Below are positions 1 through 8,472 of a stretch of DNA of 64,000 nucleotides, piece by piece. Numbering within the stretch: the first letter of the stretch is position 1; every line of letters begins with the position of its first letter. Source of the stretch: Klugiella xanthotipulae (GTDB lineage: Bacteria; Actinomycetota; Actinomycetes; Actinomycetales; Microbacteriaceae). Where the stretch lies: positions 1 through 64,000 of the forward strand of contig NZ_VFPN01000003.1 in assembly GCF_006716695.1 (NCBI RefSeq), in the 5' to 3' direction. Position numbers and translations under genes: made by a program. Below the pieces are notes generated by a model that was given only the letters and a program-made list of their open reading frames with translations, was not told the DNA's origin and searched no databases.

Positions 1-619
1 GCGTGATGTGGAGGAGTCCGTCGCCGACCGGCAGGAGCGAGGTGACGACCGCCTCAGAGTCGGCGAGTTCGGCCATGAGCATCCGATAGTCCACCGAGAG
101 CTGGTCCCGGGAGGCCGGATTAGCGACGCTGCCCTCCGCGAGGATGCGGGGTACCAACACGGTTCCTCCCGGGCGGACAAGGCGCAGGCTGTGTTCCACA
201 TACTCGAGCAGACGGTCGGGGTCCCCGTCGATCAAGACGATGTCGTAGCTGTTCTCGTTCATTCGGGGCAGCACATTCTCGGCGGGGCCATTGATGAATC
301 TCACGCGTGTGTGTGCGATGTTGGCGTCGCTGAAGAGGGCCCGAGCGAGGCGGTGATACTCCGACTCCACATCAATTGTGGTGAGCGTGACGGCGGGGAA
401 AGACGTCAGCATGCTCAGCCCACTGACGCCCAATCCCGTGCCGATCTCGGCAATGCTGTGTGATCCCGTCATCGCAACGACGCTGGCCAGGTGTGCGGCA
501 GTGGCCCGGGAGACGGGATCAACGCCCATCTCAATCGAGAGTTTTCGCGCTTTTTCCAGGACCGGCGACTCCACGGGGTAGTCTTCGGCGAACTTCCAAT
601 TATTTTCGATCTGGGACAC
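1..619 (-). CDS. Class I SAM-dependent O-methyltransferase (partial, C-terminus outside window)
   Basis: About 206 residues are visible and the frame runs off base 1, so the C-terminus is missing. The SAM-binding glycine-rich motif 'AEIGTGLGVSGL' lies near residues 57-68, followed by an acidic strand end ('TTIDVE') and 'DIVLIDGD', where family-3 O-methyltransferases bind metal or SAM. The GTG at 619 is preferred over the in-frame GTG at 631 because GGAG lies 6 nt upstream and the protein then begins VSQIENNWKFAED, as I recall for actinobacterial relatives. It is a small soluble enzyme that methylates a hydroxyl group on a small molecule, but the substrate cannot be read from the sequence. It is divergent from tatB, the same arrangement I recall for Rv1220c and tatB in mycobacteria. 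Confidence 0.85.
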   Translation of the reverse strand, partial: MSQIENNWKFAEDYPVESPVLEKARKLSIEMGVDPVSRATAAHLASVVAMTGSHSIAEIGTGLGVSGLSMLTSFPAVTLTTIDVESEYHRLARALFSDANIAHTRVRFINGPAENVLPRMNENSYDIVLIDGDPDRLLEYVEHSLRLVRPGGTVLVPRILAEGSVANPASRDQLSVDYRMLMAELADSEAVVTSLLPVGDGLLHIT

Positions 620-755
620 GCGATACTCCACGGTTGACTGGGCAATGCTCTTAGCGTATGTCGTGTGTGTGGATGCCCCGGTAAGGCGCGCTGAATCGTG
701 AACGAAGACGACGACCGGGGTTGTGTCAGGGGCGCTGAGAAAAACGTATTACGCT

Positions 756-1121
756 ATGGGGGTGGGACTCACGTTTGAAAAGCTTTTGGTGATCGGCGTC
801 ATCGCCGTTTTTCTGCTCGGTCCTGAGCGGTTGCCCATGTACACGGCCAAGCTCGCTCAGCTGATTAAGTCGCTACGAGATATGGCCAGCGGGGCTAAGG
901 AACGCATGCGTGACGAGCTCGGTCCAGAGTTTGACGACGTGGATTGGAAGAAGCTTGATCCGCGGCAATACGACCCGCGGCGCATCATCCGGGACGCCCT
1001 GTTGGAGGACGACAGCCCCAGCGCGGCTCCCGCCAGTCCGCCGCCTCTGGAAGAAGATGAACCGCGCGGTGACAACGCTCGCGGTGGGCTCGTGTTTCAC
1101 TACGACACCGAGGCTACCTAA
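756..1121 (+). CDS. tatB: Sec-independent protein translocase TatB
   Basis: About 121 residues. One N-terminal membrane helix (about residues 7-22, with 'LGPERLP' just after it) is followed by an amphipathic charged helix and an acidic, proline-rich cytoplasmic tail. This is the TatA/B (MttA/Hcf106) architecture, and the length and Glu in the first segment ('TFEKLLVIG') fit TatB. TatB binds twin-arginine signal peptides together with TatC. ATG 756 is listed. GTG 762 is a serious alternative, because TACGCT at 750-755 would be a -10 box exactly 6 nt before it (leaderless start) and the protein would then begin MGLTFEK, close to the usual family start. No tatA or tatC is nearby. It is convergent with mrp. 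Confidence 0.85.
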   Translation: MGVGLTFEKLLVIGVIAVFLLGPERLPMYTAKLAQLIKSLRDMASGAKERMRDELGPEFDDVDWKKLDPRQYDPRRIIRDALLEDDSPSAAPASPPPLEEDEPRGDNARGGLVFHYDTEAT

Positions 1122-1179
1122 CGCGTTGCTACGGCCCTGAGCATCTTCCGGCTGACGTGTATTCCCCGTGGATGCGGAC

Positions 1180-1203
1180 CCGGTGTGGACGCGGCCACAC
1201 CGG
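1180..1203. terminator. Hairpin between convergent tatB and mrp
   Basis: A perfect 9-bp inverted repeat (CCGGTGTGG / CCACACCGG, 6-nt loop) lies in the gap between the two converging genes. There is no clear T-tract, so termination is inferred from position. Confidence 0.4.
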
Positions 1204-1235
1204 ACTGAGTGGTATTCCTCGGTGCACGGTGCCCC

Positions 1236-2411
1236 TCACCCGTGTGCGGTAGTGAAGGGCAACGACCGGCCGGCGAGGCCGCGCTGGCGCTGGCCGAGGA
1301 CATCCGCGACCGTTTTGATGGCGTGTGCGGCTGGATCTTCCGGTGTGCTGATCACGAGAGGTTGTCCCGAGTCGCCGCCCTCGCGCAGAGCCACGCTCAG
1401 CGGGACGCTTGCGAGTAATGGAACCGCGTGCTGCTGCCCCGCCGAGAGCCTGCGGGCCACCTCCGCCCCGCCTCCCTCACCGAAGATACTGAGCCGCTGA
1501 CCATCGGGAAGCTCAACCCCCGCCATATTCTCGACGACGCCGAGTACGGACTGCCCCGTCTGTCGGGCGACGATTCCGCTGCGCTCGGCCACCTCGGCAG
1601 CCGCAGGCTGCGGGGTCGTCACGACAAGTACCTCGGCCTGGGGGAGGAGCTGGCCGATCGAGATAGCCACATCCCCCGTGCCGGGGGGCAGATCGAGCAG
1701 TAACACATCGAGGTCGCCAAAGAACACGTCGGTGAGGAACTGCTGGATCGTTCGGTGAAGCATGGGGCCGCGCCAGGATACGGCGCGGGAGGCCGCATCG
1801 GTGCCCTCCAGAAACATCCCGATCGAAATGACCTTGACCCCGTGCGCGACGGGTGGCAGGATCATTTCGCCCACACGGGTGGGCGGCTGGGTGACGCCGT
1901 CGTGTACGAGACCGAGGATACCGGGGATCGAGAAACCAAAAACATCCGCGTCAATCAGCCCCACCGAGAGACCCCGGGTGGCCAATTCGACGGCCAGGTT
2001 GGCGGTGAGAGTGGACTTGCCCACGCCACCCTTGCCGCTCGTAACCGCGTAGACGCGGGTGAGGCTATCCGGGCCAAATTGGGCAGTCTGGGCACCCCGT
2101 CCGGCGCGCAGTCGCTCGGTGAGGGCGGAGCGCTCTGCGGGGGTCATTACCGTGATGGTGACCTCGTCCCGGGTAATACCGGGCACGCTCAGCACCGCCG
2201 CCCGCACGGCGCGCTCGATGCTGCGTGCGGCCGGGCAGCCCACAATCGTGAGTTTGATCACGACATGCGCGGTTTCATCCTCGACCTCAACCCGGCCCAC
2301 CATGTCGAGATCGGTGATGGGTTTGCGGATTTCGGGGTCGATCACTGTGGCGAGGGCCGCGTGAAGACGCGCCACCGGATCGGACGAGGTGAGGTCGGGG
2401 CTAGCGGGCAT
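1236..2411 (-). CDS. mrp: Mrp/NBP35-type Fe-S cluster carrier ATPase
   Basis: 391 residues. The N-terminal ~90 residues are a DUF59/MIP18-like domain ('VIDPEIRKPITDLDMV'), then a MinD-like P-loop domain with deviant Walker A 'SGKGGVGKSTLTANLA' and switch motif 'LLLDLPPGTGD'. The family carries and delivers Fe-S clusters in the cytosol. The CxxC near the C-terminus of many Mrp proteins is absent: the matching segment reads 'VENMAGVELPDGQRLSIFG'. The ATG at 2411 was chosen because it overlaps the end of the DUF1003 gene and starts exactly at the DUF59 domain. Last gene of an overlapping three-gene operon. Confidence 0.92.
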   Translation of the reverse strand: MPASPDLTSSDPVARLHAALATVIDPEIRKPITDLDMVGRVEVEDETAHVVIKLTIVGCPAARSIERAVRAAVLSVPGITRDEVTITVMTPAERSALTERLRAGRGAQTAQFGPDSLTRVYAVTSGKGGVGKSTLTANLAVELATRGLSVGLIDADVFGFSIPGILGLVHDGVTQPPTRVGEMILPPVAHGVKVISIGMFLEGTDAASRAVSWRGPMLHRTIQQFLTDVFFGDLDVLLLDLPPGTGDVAISIGQLLPQAEVLVVTTPQPAAAEVAERSGIVARQTGQSVLGVVENMAGVELPDGQRLSIFGEGGGAEVARRLSAGQQHAVPLLASVPLSVALREGGDSGQPLVISTPEDPAAHAIKTVADVLGQRQRGLAGRSLPFTTAHG

Positions 2412-2973
2412 GATGAACCGGTCCGCCCGCGGGTAAGCTGCCGGGAGCATCCGCACCGTTGGCGGACCCTTGGCTCTCATCCGCCTCCAGCTCGCGCAGA
2501 ATCGTGCGCAGTTCTGCTCGGAGGAAATCCTTATCGGCGAGGTCTTGGATGGCCAGGCGCAGCGCGACAACCTCGCGTGCCAGGTACTCAGTGTCGGCGA
2601 GGGTTCGCTCGGCGCGCTGCCGATCCTGCTCCATCTGTACCCGGTCGCGGTCGTCCTGCCGATTCTGGGCGAGCAGGATCATGGGGGCCGCGTAGGAAGC
2701 CTGCAACGACAGGATCAGGGTGAGTGCGGTGAAGCCGAGCGCGGCAGAGTCGAAGCGTACTTGTTCGGGACTAAACGTGTTCCAGGTGAGCCAGGCGAGG
2801 CAGAAGAGAGTGAGGCCGACCAAAAACCAGGGGGTACCCATCGCGCGGGCGATACCCTCGGTCCAGCGACCAAAGGATTCGTTACCCGAGACATTACGCT
2901 GTGTCGAGCCGCGACGACGACCTGCCCGGACGGGTGAATCGAAGTTGTCATTGTTGCGGGAGAAACGGCTCAT
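2401..2973 (-). CDS. DUF1003 family membrane protein
   Basis: 190 residues. A basic N-terminal ~40 residues is followed by two membrane helices ('TPWFLVGLTLFCLAWL' and 'AALGFTALTLILSLQASYAA') and a long charged, probably coiled-coil cytoplasmic region ('NRQDDRDRVQMEQDRQRAER'). This is the layout of DUF1003 (COG4420), whose biochemical role is unknown. Its start codon overlaps the stop of the MgtE-N/CBS gene (ATGA), and its end overlaps the start of mrp, so the three genes are translationally coupled. Co-occurrence with a CBS/MgtE-N protein hints at ion homeostasis, but that is only inference. Confidence 0.85.
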   Translation of the reverse strand: MSRFSRNNDNFDSPVRAGRRRGSTQRNVSGNESFGRWTEGIARAMGTPWFLVGLTLFCLAWLTWNTFSPEQVRFDSAALGFTALTLILSLQASYAAPMILLAQNRQDDRDRVQMEQDRQRAERTLADTEYLAREVVALRLAIQDLADKDFLRAELRTILRELEADESQGSANGADAPGSLPAGGPVHHAR

Positions 2974-4271
2974 ACGCGTTCACCCTCCTCTAGGGTGGGG
3001 TCAGATATGGTCGGGGTGGGGCCGGTATGCAGATCGTCGTCGGCCTCGTGGCTGCGCCAGTCATCTGGGAGAAGGTGATCGAGGACATCATCCACCGTGA
3101 CGACCCCCACGAGACCGTCCTCGCCATTGACGACCGGGACGGATACCAGGTTATAGCTCGCCAGGATGCGCGTGACCTCGGCTGCTGAGGTATCTACCTG
3201 AACCTCCAGGCCCTCATCAAGGATGGAGCCGAGGCGCTCGTGCGGCGGGTAGCGCAGCATCCGCTGAAAGTGCACGATGCCCAAGAGCCTGCCCGTTGGT
3301 GTTTCGTAGGGCGGCAGCGTGACGCACACGGCTGCGGCCATCGCGGGGGCTAGCTCGTGCTTGCGGATCAGGGCGAGGGCCTCGGCAACAGTTGCCTCGG
3401 CCGAGAGCACGAGGGGGTCGGGGCTCATCAAGCCGCCGGCGGTGTCGTGACCGTAGGCGAGGAGCATTCGGACGTCCTCAGCCTCCTCCGGCTCCATGAG
3501 GGTCAGGAGATGCTCGCCCTCGTCCTCGGGGAGCTGGGCGATGAGGTCGGCTGCGTCATCCGCCTGCATATTGTCCAGAACATCGGCTGCACGGTTATCG
3601 CCCAGGGCGGCAAGAACCTCCAACTGGTCACTCTCGACCATCTCTTCGAGGACATCCGCCAGGCGGTTGTCGGGGAGCTCTCCCACGACGGCGAGCATCC
3701 GCTCGCGGGGAAGATCGAGCAGGGTATTAGCCAGGTCGGCCGGCTTTAAGTCGGAGTAGGTGGCGATCAGATGCTCCGCTGACTGGTTCTCGCCCGCGCG
3801 AATCTGCTCACGGACCTCCTGCCAGGTGGCAAACTCGGTGCTGCCCCGGCTGAAGGGCGATGCGCTGTGCTTCGGTCTACGTACAAAGAGTTGGCTCACC
3901 TCCCATGTTCCGGCACGGTTCTTTTCGACCGCAACATCCTCAACCACGGCATCCCCACTGCGGTTCACAAAGCTGACAGTGCGGCCGATCATCTCGGCGA
4001 TCACGCGCACCTCGCCGCCGCGCTGCTCGAAGCGGCGGACGTTGATGAGGCCGGTCGTAATGACCTGGCCCGAGCCAATCGAGGTGATGCGCCCGATCGA
4101 GACAAAAACGCGCCGACGACCCGGGATTTCTACCACGAGCCCCACCACCCGAGGTGAGGAAGATTTTCGGTAGACCACAACCACATCGCGCACTCGACCC
4201 ACACGATCACCGACCGGGTCAAATACGCCACAGCCTGCCAGCCTGCCCACGAATACTCTGGTTGAAGTCAC
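2970..4271 (-). CDS. MgtE N-domain / CBS-pair regulatory protein without transporter domain
   Basis: 433 residues. The N-terminal ~130 residues look like a PRC-barrel-type beta domain, then a helical MgtE-N superhelix ('SDLKPADLANTLLDLP', 'MVESDQLEVLAALGDNRAAD', 'DAADLIAQLPEDE'), then two CBS motifs (from 'GGLMSPDPLVLSAEATVAEA' to 'LVGVVTVDDVLDHLLPDDW'). In MgtE these domains sense Mg2+ and gate the channel. No membrane segment follows here, so the usual label 'magnesium transporter' is probably wrong. It more likely is a soluble sensor or adaptor. The GTG start sits 6 nt after TAAGTT, a leaderless arrangement, and the gene leads the operon. Confidence 0.82.
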   Translation of the reverse strand: MTSTRVFVGRLAGCGVFDPVGDRVGRVRDVVVVYRKSSSPRVVGLVVEIPGRRRVFVSIGRITSIGSGQVITTGLINVRRFEQRGGEVRVIAEMIGRTVSFVNRSGDAVVEDVAVEKNRAGTWEVSQLFVRRPKHSASPFSRGSTEFATWQEVREQIRAGENQSAEHLIATYSDLKPADLANTLLDLPRERMLAVVGELPDNRLADVLEEMVESDQLEVLAALGDNRAADVLDNMQADDAADLIAQLPEDEGEHLLTLMEPEEAEDVRMLLAYGHDTAGGLMSPDPLVLSAEATVAEALALIRKHELAPAMAAAVCVTLPPYETPTGRLLGIVHFQRMLRYPPHERLGSILDEGLEVQVDTSAAEVTRILASYNLVSVPVVNGEDGLVGVVTVDDVLDHLLPDDWRSHEADDDLHTGPTPTISDPTLEEGERV

Positions 4272-4277
4272 ACCACT

Positions 4278-4283
4278 AACTTA
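4278..4283 (-). promoter_or_regulatory. -10 box of leaderless promoter (MgtE-N/CBS operon)
   Basis: TAAGTT on the minus strand, 6 nt before the GTG start at 4271. Spacing predicts transcription starting at or within a base of the start codon. Confidence 0.5.
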
Positions 4284-4374
4284 CCCGGCCCTCGCCTCCG
4301 AGGCGGCCCGCATTCCCGCCGGAATCAGGGCAAATACTCGTTGCGCTCGCCGGGTCGCGTGACAGAATGGGGTG

Positions 4375-4872
4375 ATGAGTACGCCTAGATCCCTGACCTC
4401 GCGCGGCGCGAATCGTTTTCCGACCATGCCCCGTGGCGAGGTGGCCGTGTCCTACGACACCTATCAGCAGGCACAGGAGGCGGTTGGCCACCTAGTGCAC
4501 GCCGATTTTCCGCTCAACAACATCTCCATCGTGGGAGGCGATATCAAGAGTGTTGAACGCGTAACCGGTCGGATGAGCTACGGCCGGGTTGCGCTCCTGG
4601 GAGCTGTTTCCGGGTCTTACCTCGGTTTTTTCCTAGGTATTCTCTTTTTTCTTTTCCAACCGGAAAACTCCAGCATTGTCTCGGTTTTCTTTGCTCCTGT
4701 GATCATCTGTGCCGGGTTTGGGATGCTTTTTGGTGTGCTTTCCCACTCCCTCAACCGGAACCGCCGTGAGTACTCCTCGGTGATGCAACTGATTGCGTCG
4801 CGCTACGACGTGGTGGTTGATCCCGACCTGGTAAACAGGGCACGTAACGTGTTGCAGTCTCCGCCCCGTTGA
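4375..4872 (+). CDS. General stress protein 17M-like membrane protein (YflT-type domain)
   Basis: 165 residues. The N-terminal ~65 residues resemble the general-stress-protein-17M (YflT) fold ('VAVSYDTYQQAQEAVGHLVH', 'NNISIVGGDI'), followed by two hydrophobic helices ('VSGSYLGFFLGILFFLF', 'FFAPVIICAGFGMLFGVL') and a short basic tail. The segment 'YDVVVDPDLVNRARNVL' is typical of actinobacterial relatives. Function unknown; the family name comes from stress-induced Bacillus proteins. ATG 4375 is preferred to the overlapping GTG 4372. CAGAAT at 4363-4368 sits 6 nt before the ATG, so a leaderless start is plausible. It is divergent from the MgtE-N/CBS operon. Confidence 0.75.
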   Translation: MSTPRSLTSRGANRFPTMPRGEVAVSYDTYQQAQEAVGHLVHADFPLNNISIVGGDIKSVERVTGRMSYGRVALLGAVSGSYLGFFLGILFFLFQPENSSIVSVFFAPVIICAGFGMLFGVLSHSLNRNRREYSSVMQLIASRYDVVVDPDLVNRARNVLQSPPR

Positions 4873-4883
4873 AGAACTCCACC

Positions 4884-4932
4884 ACGCCGAAGGGGCGGTC
4901 CCGAATGTTCGGATGGACCGCCCCTTCGGCGT
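4884..4932. terminator. Bidirectional terminator hairpin
   Basis: A perfect 18-bp inverted repeat (4884-4901 with 4915-4932, 13-nt loop) fills the gap between two converging genes. Its flanks are not T-rich, so it may act as a bidirectional or Rho-assisted terminator. Confidence 0.75.
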
Positions 4933-4943
4933 TATCGTGACGG

Positions 4944-6374
4944 CTAGGACGCGTTGTGGCGCGCGATCCACGCCTCCACCTCATCCGCGGTACGAGGGAT
5001 GTAGGCCGAGAGATTCTCCGCACCGGTTTCCGTGACGAGGATGTCGTCCTCAATCCGCACGCCGATGCCGCGGAATTCGGCCGGAACGGTGAGGTCATCG
5101 GGTTGGAAATAGAGACCCGGTTCGATTGTGAAGACCATACCGGCTTCGAGCGTTCCCTCAAGGTACAGGTCACGACGTGCCTGAGCGCAGTCGTGCACGT
5201 CGATGCCGAGGTGGTGGCTGGTGCCATGCACCATATATCGACGGTGGTACTGCACATCGCTACCCAGCGTATCCTCCAGGCTGACGGGGAGGAAACCCCA
5301 TTCGGAGGTGTAGCGGGCGATAACGTTCATGGCCGTCGCGTGAATCTCGCGGAACTTGATGCCGGGGCGGACGACGGCCAGCGCGGCATCCGCTGCCTCG
5401 CGTACCGCCTCGTAGACCTGGCGCTGTGTGGGGCTGAACGTGCCGTTGATGGGCAGTGTGCGCGTGATGTCGGCGGTGTAGAGGCTGTCGAGCTCAACGC
5501 CCGCGTCGATCAGGATGAGATCCCCCGGGGTGACGGGGCCGTCGTTCCGGGTCCAGTGCAGGATGCACGCGTGCGAACCGCTCGCCGCGATTGTTTCGTA
5601 GCCTACCGCGTTGCCGTCGAGACGTGCGCGGTTGTGGAATGCGCCCTCGACGAGGCGCTCACCGCGGCTGTGATCCGTGATGCTTGGTAGCTGGGCGACG
5701 ATGTCGTCGAAGCCGCGGGCCGTGGCGGCCACGGCATCCCGCATCTGCTGGATCTCGTAGGGGTCCTTCACCAGACGCAACTCGGAGAGATCCTGGAGGA
5801 GCTGAGTATCTGCGAGTGTCACATCGGCTTCGGTGGGTGCAAACTCTGCCAGAGCCAGAGTGGGGAGGCCGAGATCGGCCGAAACCTGCGTGAGAGAGGG
5901 GCGTGGGCCGATCCAGAACTCGCCGATCTCGGGGTTGGCGTAGAACTCGTCTGAGTCGCGGCCCGCGCGCTCACGGAAGTACAGGGTCACGTCGTGGCCC
6001 GTGGGCGTCGGCTCAAAAACCAGCACGGAACCCGGCTCGCTGTCGGTGGCCCATCCGGTCAGATGGCTAAAGGCCGAGTGCGCGCGGTACTCGTAGAACG
6101 TGTCGTTGGAGCGCTGCTTCATCTCGCCGGAGCGGATGACGAGCCGTTGACCGGGGTAGCGGCGGGAGAGCTCTGCGCGGCGGCGGGCAGCAAAGGGGGC
6201 CTGCTCGCGCAGCGGCGGTAAGGAATCCTCTCGGTCAGCCCAGTTGCTCATGATAAAGGAGGTGAACGCCTCCGAGGTGGGTGTGGTGGAGCGGTTGCTG
6301 TTGTCGATCACAACGGCCTCGTTGGCCTCTGCGACAAGGGCAGCGCTTTCTGCGGGTGTATTGCTGGTGGACAT
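4944..6374 (-). CDS. pepP: Xaa-Pro aminopeptidase (M24B, PepP-like)
   Basis: 476 residues. An N-terminal aminopeptidase-P domain ('SFIMSNW...AARRRAELSRRYPGQ' region) precedes a pita-bread metallopeptidase domain. The metal ligands are visible: two Asp in 'LIDAGVELDSLYTADITRTLP', His in 'MVHGTSHHLGIDVHD', Glu in 'FTIEPGLYF' and Glu in 'GIGVRIEDDILVT'. It removes an N-terminal residue ahead of proline using two Mn2+ ions in the cytosol. An acidic ~35-residue N-terminal extension precedes the domain. Single gene, convergent with the stress-protein gene across a strong hairpin. Confidence 0.93.
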   Translation of the reverse strand: MSTSNTPAESAALVAEANEAVVIDNSNRSTTPTSEAFTSFIMSNWADREDSLPPLREQAPFAARRRAELSRRYPGQRLVIRSGEMKQRSNDTFYEYRAHSAFSHLTGWATDSEPGSVLVFEPTPTGHDVTLYFRERAGRDSDEFYANPEIGEFWIGPRPSLTQVSADLGLPTLALAEFAPTEADVTLADTQLLQDLSELRLVKDPYEIQQMRDAVAATARGFDDIVAQLPSITDHSRGERLVEGAFHNRARLDGNAVGYETIAASGSHACILHWTRNDGPVTPGDLILIDAGVELDSLYTADITRTLPINGTFSPTQRQVYEAVREAADAALAVVRPGIKFREIHATAMNVIARYTSEWGFLPVSLEDTLGSDVQYHRRYMVHGTSHHLGIDVHDCAQARRDLYLEGTLEAGMVFTIEPGLYFQPDDLTVPAEFRGIGVRIEDDILVTETGAENLSAYIPRTADEVEAWIARHNAS

Positions 6375-6399
6375 GCGTCTATTCTCTCATCGTTGACCG

Positions 6400-7392
6400 T
6401 TATCGGGCAGGGGTCAGGCGGGTGGTGAGGGGGCGGTGATCGGAGCCTGCTTCATCGTTGTCCGTGGTGATACTCACACCGACTGCGCGCCAGCTGGACG
6501 AGTAGAGCACGTGGTCAATGGGTGCTCCCAGGAGGCTCGGTACCGATGTGCTCCAGGTGCCGAGGGCGGCCGCGCCTGTGAACTGGGCGGCGTCCGAGCA
6601 TCCGAGGTCAGCGGGGAAGTGATCTACCGTGGCGTTAAAATCGCCCGCGAGGATCACATTGGGCTGATCGCATAGTCGCTCAACCCATCCGAGGTCGTCA
6701 CGCCAATCCCCCATGTGGGTGCTCACCGGCGGGGTTGTGTGTACCGCCACAAATGTGGGTCTCGTGGCGTCGCCGTCGGGTACCGCAACGAGGGAGGGGA
6801 GCAGCGTGGTGTCGCCGAGAGCGTGAGTCACGCTGTAGTCGCCGAGACTGGTTGCGAGGAGCAAGCTTGTCGAGTGGATGGGGGAGGAAGCCAAATTGGA
6901 GACTGAGTGCACGGTCATCGCGGGCCCGCCTGCCGCGAGGATCTGGGCCGCAACCAGGTGTGCTCTGGTCTGTGTCGTCTCGGGCAGGGACAGCACATCC
7001 ACCCCGTTGGCTGTCGCAAAAGCAGCGATTTTTTCGGCGGGGACGGCGTCGCCAAGAGTGTTCCAGGCAGCGACGGTCAGCGTGTTATCGGTATCCGGTG
7101 TCAGGCTGTCACTACCCGTCCCTCGCGTAGCAAGGACGGCCGTGTTGGCCACGCAGTAGAGCACCAGCACAACGACCAGACCGGACAAGAATCCGCGCGC
7201 TGGGCGGATCACAATGGCTAACAGTAGGACAACTACGATGAGCACCGCGGCGGTGGCAATACCTGCGCCGCGCACGGAGACCAGCTGGGCAAAGGGAAAC
7301 ACGGTGTGAAGGTGTGCGACCTGGGGCCACGTAGCGAGGGTGGCCGCGACAAAGAGTGCGATCAGGGATATGGCATAGATGAGTCGGCCCAT
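6400..7392 (-). CDS. Membrane-anchored endonuclease/exonuclease/phosphatase (EEP) family protein
   Basis: 330 residues. Three N-terminal membrane helices (about residues 3-22, 44-63 and 68-90) are followed by an extracytoplasmic EEP domain. Catalytic signatures visible are the Glu in 'VLSLPETTQ', 'ILAGDFNATVDHF' and 'GSDHRPLTTRL'. EEP proteins cleave phosphodiesters or phosphomonoesters in nucleic acids, lipids or sugars, and membrane-attached actinobacterial ones are uncharacterised as to substrate. The start at 7392 lies 9 nt after TAGGCT, so the mRNA leader would be very short. It is divergent from the PHP gene. Confidence 0.85.
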   Translation of the reverse strand: MGRLIYAISLIALFVAATLATWPQVAHLHTVFPFAQLVSVRGAGIATAAVLIVVVLLLAIVIRPARGFLSGLVVVLVLYCVANTAVLATRGTGSDSLTPDTDNTLTVAAWNTLGDAVPAEKIAAFATANGVDVLSLPETTQTRAHLVAAQILAAGGPAMTVHSVSNLASSPIHSTSLLLATSLGDYSVTHALGDTTLLPSLVAVPDGDATRPTFVAVHTTPPVSTHMGDWRDDLGWVERLCDQPNVILAGDFNATVDHFPADLGCSDAAQFTGAAALGTWSTSVPSLLGAPIDHVLYSSSWRAVGVSITTDNDEAGSDHRPLTTRLTPAR

Positions 7393-7468
7393 GGCAGTGA
7401 CAGCCTAGGCGAGCAAGCTGATTATTCGCCGATGCGGGTGGGCTCGCCTGTCGTGGCGTGGGTCGGGC

Positions 7469-7474
7469 TAGCAT
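7469..7474 (+). promoter_or_regulatory. -10 box of leaderless promoter (PHP gene)
   Basis: TAGCAT ends 7 nt before the ATG at 7482. The GGGGAG that lies 1 nt before the ATG is too close to be a normal ribosome binding site. Confidence 0.45.
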
Positions 7475-7481
7475 GGGGAGC

Positions 7482-8336
7482 ATGGCACCACAGACGTTGT
7501 TAGACGACGGTAGATACGATCTGCACACCCACTCGGTGGTGTCCGACGGCACGCTTACGCCCGCTGAGATCGTAGATGAGGCGGCCGACCTGGGGCTTGC
7601 CGGGATCGCGCTGACTGACCATGACACCACCGGGGGCTGGCTCCAGGCGGCCCAGCGAGCCGCAGACCGGGGGCTATCGTTTGTGCCGGGCATGGAACTT
7701 ACCACCAAGACAAACGGCCTCGCGGTGCACCTTCTCGGATACTATATTGATCCGACTTACCCACCGCTGCGTGAGGTGACTGATCGCATTCGCGGGGATC
7801 GAGACCGGCGTGCCCGCGCCATGGTCCAACTGCTCTCGGACGATATCGCCTTCACCTGGGACGATGTGCTGAACGTCATGGCCGACGGCGCAACTGTGGG
7901 TCGCCCGCACATCGCCGACGCCCTTGTGAGCCGCGGCTTCTACGCGGACCGGGGTGCTGCATTCGCCGATGTGTTGCACCCGGGGAGTAAGTATTATGTG
8001 CCCAACTACGCGGTTGAGACGGTTGATGGTGTTCGGTTGATTCGGGAGGCCGGCGGGGTGCCGATCCTAGCGCATCCGGCTGCCCAGCGCCAGCGGCGGG
8101 CGATTCCTGTCTCGGCCCTCGTCTCTCTGGCCGAGGCAGGATTGTACGGTATTGAGTTGGACCATCCGGAGAATCGCGCCGAATGGTTGCCGCCGCTACG
8201 GGTTGCCGCCACCGAACTGAGGCTCGCCGTGACCGGGGCCAGCGATTACCACGGCGCGGGTAAGGCCAATCGTTTGGGCCAGTGCACGACGGATGCTGAG
8301 GTCGTGCGGGCGCTCGCGGCAGAGGCTCATCTTTAA
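7482..8336 (+). CDS. PHP-domain phosphoesterase (3',5'-nucleoside bisphosphate phosphatase / RNase AM type)
   Basis: 284 residues. The PHP metal-binding motifs are all present: 'YDLHTHSVVSDGTL' (residues 12-25), 'IALTDHDTTGG', Glu in 'VPGMELTTK', 'PILAHPAA' and 'TGASDYHGAG'. Relatives (COG0613) hydrolyse nucleoside 3',5'-bisphosphates and trim RNA 5' ends. The start at 7482 is chosen over upstream ATG 7473 and GTG 7458 because the homologous part begins about ten residues later and TAGCAT lies 7 nt before it. It is the last core gene before the T7SS-like cluster. Confidence 0.88.
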   Translation: MAPQTLLDDGRYDLHTHSVVSDGTLTPAEIVDEAADLGLAGIALTDHDTTGGWLQAAQRAADRGLSFVPGMELTTKTNGLAVHLLGYYIDPTYPPLREVTDRIRGDRDRRARAMVQLLSDDIAFTWDDVLNVMADGATVGRPHIADALVSRGFYADRGAAFADVLHPGSKYYVPNYAVETVDGVRLIREAGGVPILAHPAAQRQRRAIPVSALVSLAEAGLYGIELDHPENRAEWLPPLRVAATELRLAVTGASDYHGAGKANRLGQCTTDAEVVRALAAEAHL

Positions 8337-8472
8337 CGGTTTTTATGCCTCAATAATTAGACACGTAATCATTTGTATTGTATTGTTTGTACCGTAAATG
8401 CTCTTGAGGGGCATGGGGGTGTTGCCGGGTCATCGGTGGCACCCCGTTGTGGTTTCTGGCGGAGGGCAATAC
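8337..8472 (+). promoter_or_regulatory. AT-rich promoter and 5' leader of the T7SS-like operon
   Basis: Bases 8337-8399 are strikingly AT-rich for this genome, with TTGTATTGTATTGTTTGTA ending in a possible -10 box TACCGT (8390-8395). A leader of about 70 nt follows, with a good ribosome binding site GGAGGG 6 nt before the ATG at 8473. The short ATG/GTG-initiated extension of the reading frame upstream (from 8398) is therefore unlikely to be translated. Confidence 0.45.

Noticed and set aside
8-463. Plus-strand 151-codon frame at the window start
   Set aside because: It is antisense to the clear O-methyltransferase frame and carries no recognisable domain.
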